From NCBI GenBank assembly GCA_963665085.2, contig CAXXXS010000001.1, positions 3,286,001 through 3,350,000 of the forward strand: a DNA stretch of 64,000 nucleotides, given 5' to 3'. Of this stretch, positions 63,325 through 64,000 are shown in pieces (positions within the stretch are counted from its first letter, which is position 1; the number at the start of each line of letters is the position of its first letter). The notes under the pieces are model-generated. The model worked only from the letters and a program-made list of their open reading frames with translations, searched no databases and was not told where the DNA came from. The DNA comes from G963665085 sp963665085. Lineage in GTDB: Bacteria > Bacteroidota > Bacteroidia > Bacteroidales > JAAAOM01. A program made the position numbers and the translations under genes.

Positions 63325-63458
63325 GGCGTTAACGTTGAGTGTATGGTGTCGTAAGGGATTGCGGGCTTCAAACTTATCATGTTACCACCCAAAATTGATG
63401 CGGGTGATACCGCTCGAAAACCACTGAAACCCTTATGCACTATACACATTGTTGGCAT
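63325..63458 (-). repeat. Long imperfect inverted repeat, attC-like
   Basis: The left arm gttgagtgtatggtgtcgta followed by aggg pairs, with bulges, with the right arm ccc, ttatgcactatacacattg, gttggc. Between the arms lies about 70 bases that can fold further (gcgggtgataccgc). Size, bulged stem and position behind a minus-strand gene resemble integron attC sites; the core GTTRRRY is imperfect (gttggca). The right half resembles 215-263. An ordinary dispersed repeat is the alternative. Confidence 0.45.
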
Positions 63459-63461
63459 TAG

Positions 63462-64000
63462 TTATTCTTCCTCAAAATCAAAAGCTTTAAGTTGTTTATT
63501 ATAAATGTCATTTAATGCTTTCTTAAATATAACTTCTGATTCTTGTTCTGTTAATTCCTTACCTGTTGCTTTTTTTGTTTGTTCGATTGAATCTTTTAAG
63601 ATTTCTTCCTTTAAGCCAGAATCATTTGTCAGATTTTCCAGTGTTTTGGCAAAAGCTTCTTTGAACACTCTTTCTGAGTCTTTATAGTAGAAGTTTGATT
63701 CCGTTTTCTCCATTTCAAGATAGGAATTAACAATATTCCCATTTTCGATAAGGTCTTCAAAAAGCAATCCAAACTTGGTATATATTTCTTCAGGTTTTAC
63801 AGTCTTACTTGCAGAAATATATCCTGAATATGGAGATTTTTTGTAGGGGTCAACTCCCTTGTAAATATATCTTCCATTACACGTCCCCATAGTCAGAAAG
63901 AGCTTATTTTTCGTTGCTACATTAATTGGTCGTAGTAAATCACATATTTCTTCCCAATTAATCAGTTCTCCATTTGATAAAACCAATCCTTTTAATTCAC
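63462..64000 (-). CDS. Possible caspase-like protein, 5 prime end outside the window
   Basis: The frame is open to the window edge: upstream of the TTG at 63986 it continues (ELKGL), so the gene is partial and about 178 residues are visible. The segment LVLSNGELINWEEICDLL followed by NKLFLTMGTCNGRYIY has the strand-turn-Cys arrangement of caspase/CHAT-type peptidases, with the Cys in GTCNG as the possible nucleophile and SPYSGYISASKTVKPEE as a later loop. The catalytic His would lie outside the window. The C-terminal helices (KTLENLTNDSGLKEEILKDS) are not recognised. Caspase-like genes are often found in bacterial defence or cell-death loci. Confidence 0.5.
   Translation of the reverse strand, partial: ELKGLVLSNGELINWEEICDLLRPINVATKNKLFLTMGTCNGRYIYKGVDPYKKSPYSGYISASKTVKPEEIYTKFGLLFEDLIENGNIVNSYLEMEKTESNFYYKDSERVFKEAFAKTLENLTNDSGLKEEILKDSIEQTKKATGKELTEQESEVIFKKALNDIYNKQLKAFDFEEE

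Noticed and set aside
1..64000. Prophage or conjugative element
   Set aside because: No integrase, capsid, portal, terminase, relaxase or type IV secretion genes were seen; the accessory parts are limited to the R-M island and small modules.

Overview
The window looks like a chromosomal stretch of a low-GC (by eye about 35 percent) Bacteroidota, most plausibly of the Bacteroidales/Marinilabiliales type. The reasons are promoters of the TTG-N19-TAnnTTTG form, near absence of Shine-Dalgarno sequences, a FecI/FecR/TonB-receptor trio with STN and CarboxypepD_reg domains, a secreted peptidase with a type IX sorting tail, hybrid PAS histidine kinases and many dispersed palindromic repeats. No species call is attempted.

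Layout. 0.1-1.1 kb: a DUF4160 / DUF2442-XRE pair with a palindromic operator. 1.4-8 kb: Gfo/Idh/MocA oxidoreductase, FabG-type SDR, Ste24-type M48 protease, tRNA-Thr(CGU), a PAS hybrid kinase and then a 41-bp tandem repeat. 8.4-27.3 kb: a large block of exported enzymes: a CBM9/DUF5916 outer-membrane protein, an AraC regulator, five alpha/beta hydrolases, one type B carboxylesterase, two aldo/keto reductases, an NTF2-like protein, a carboxymuconolactone-decarboxylase-like protein, a cupin lipoprotein, a PQQ-type beta-propeller, an unknown beta-rich protein and an AgcS symporter. A lone RhuM gene interrupts it. 27.4-34 kb: methyltransferase, YgiQ radical SAM protein, ECF sigma / FecR anti-sigma / TonB receptor. 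34-38 kb: unknown lipoprotein, prenyltransferase-repeat protein, VOC protein, zinc alcohol dehydrogenase. 38-43.1 kb: a decayed restriction-modification island next to remnants of a toxin-antitoxin pair. 43.1-50 kb: MBL protein with an internal deletion, RsmI-like methyltransferase, 1277-residue PAS/GAF hybrid kinase, M14 carboxypeptidase. 50-58.6 kb: ABM monooxygenase, LytS/LytTR two-component pair, LolA-like protein, then a TolC-MacA-MacB export operon. 58.8-64 kb: chemotaxis receptor, Crp/Fnr regulator bracketed by inverted repeats, DUF4143 ATPase, and the end of a possible caspase-like gene running off the window.

How the genes work together. The clearest regulatory link is that a block of about 115 bp upstream of the DUF5916 gene (8297-8411) reappears upstream of the hydrolase operon (12899-13013), right beside the divergent AraC gene. 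This points to one AraC-controlled regulon covering 8.4-27 kb that probably handles esters and carbonyl compounds outside the cytoplasm. The restriction-modification island keeps its controller and a palindromic operator, but both large methyltransferase genes are broken: one ends inside a repeat element, the other has lost its start. Most other genes are ordinary housekeeping or signalling genes.
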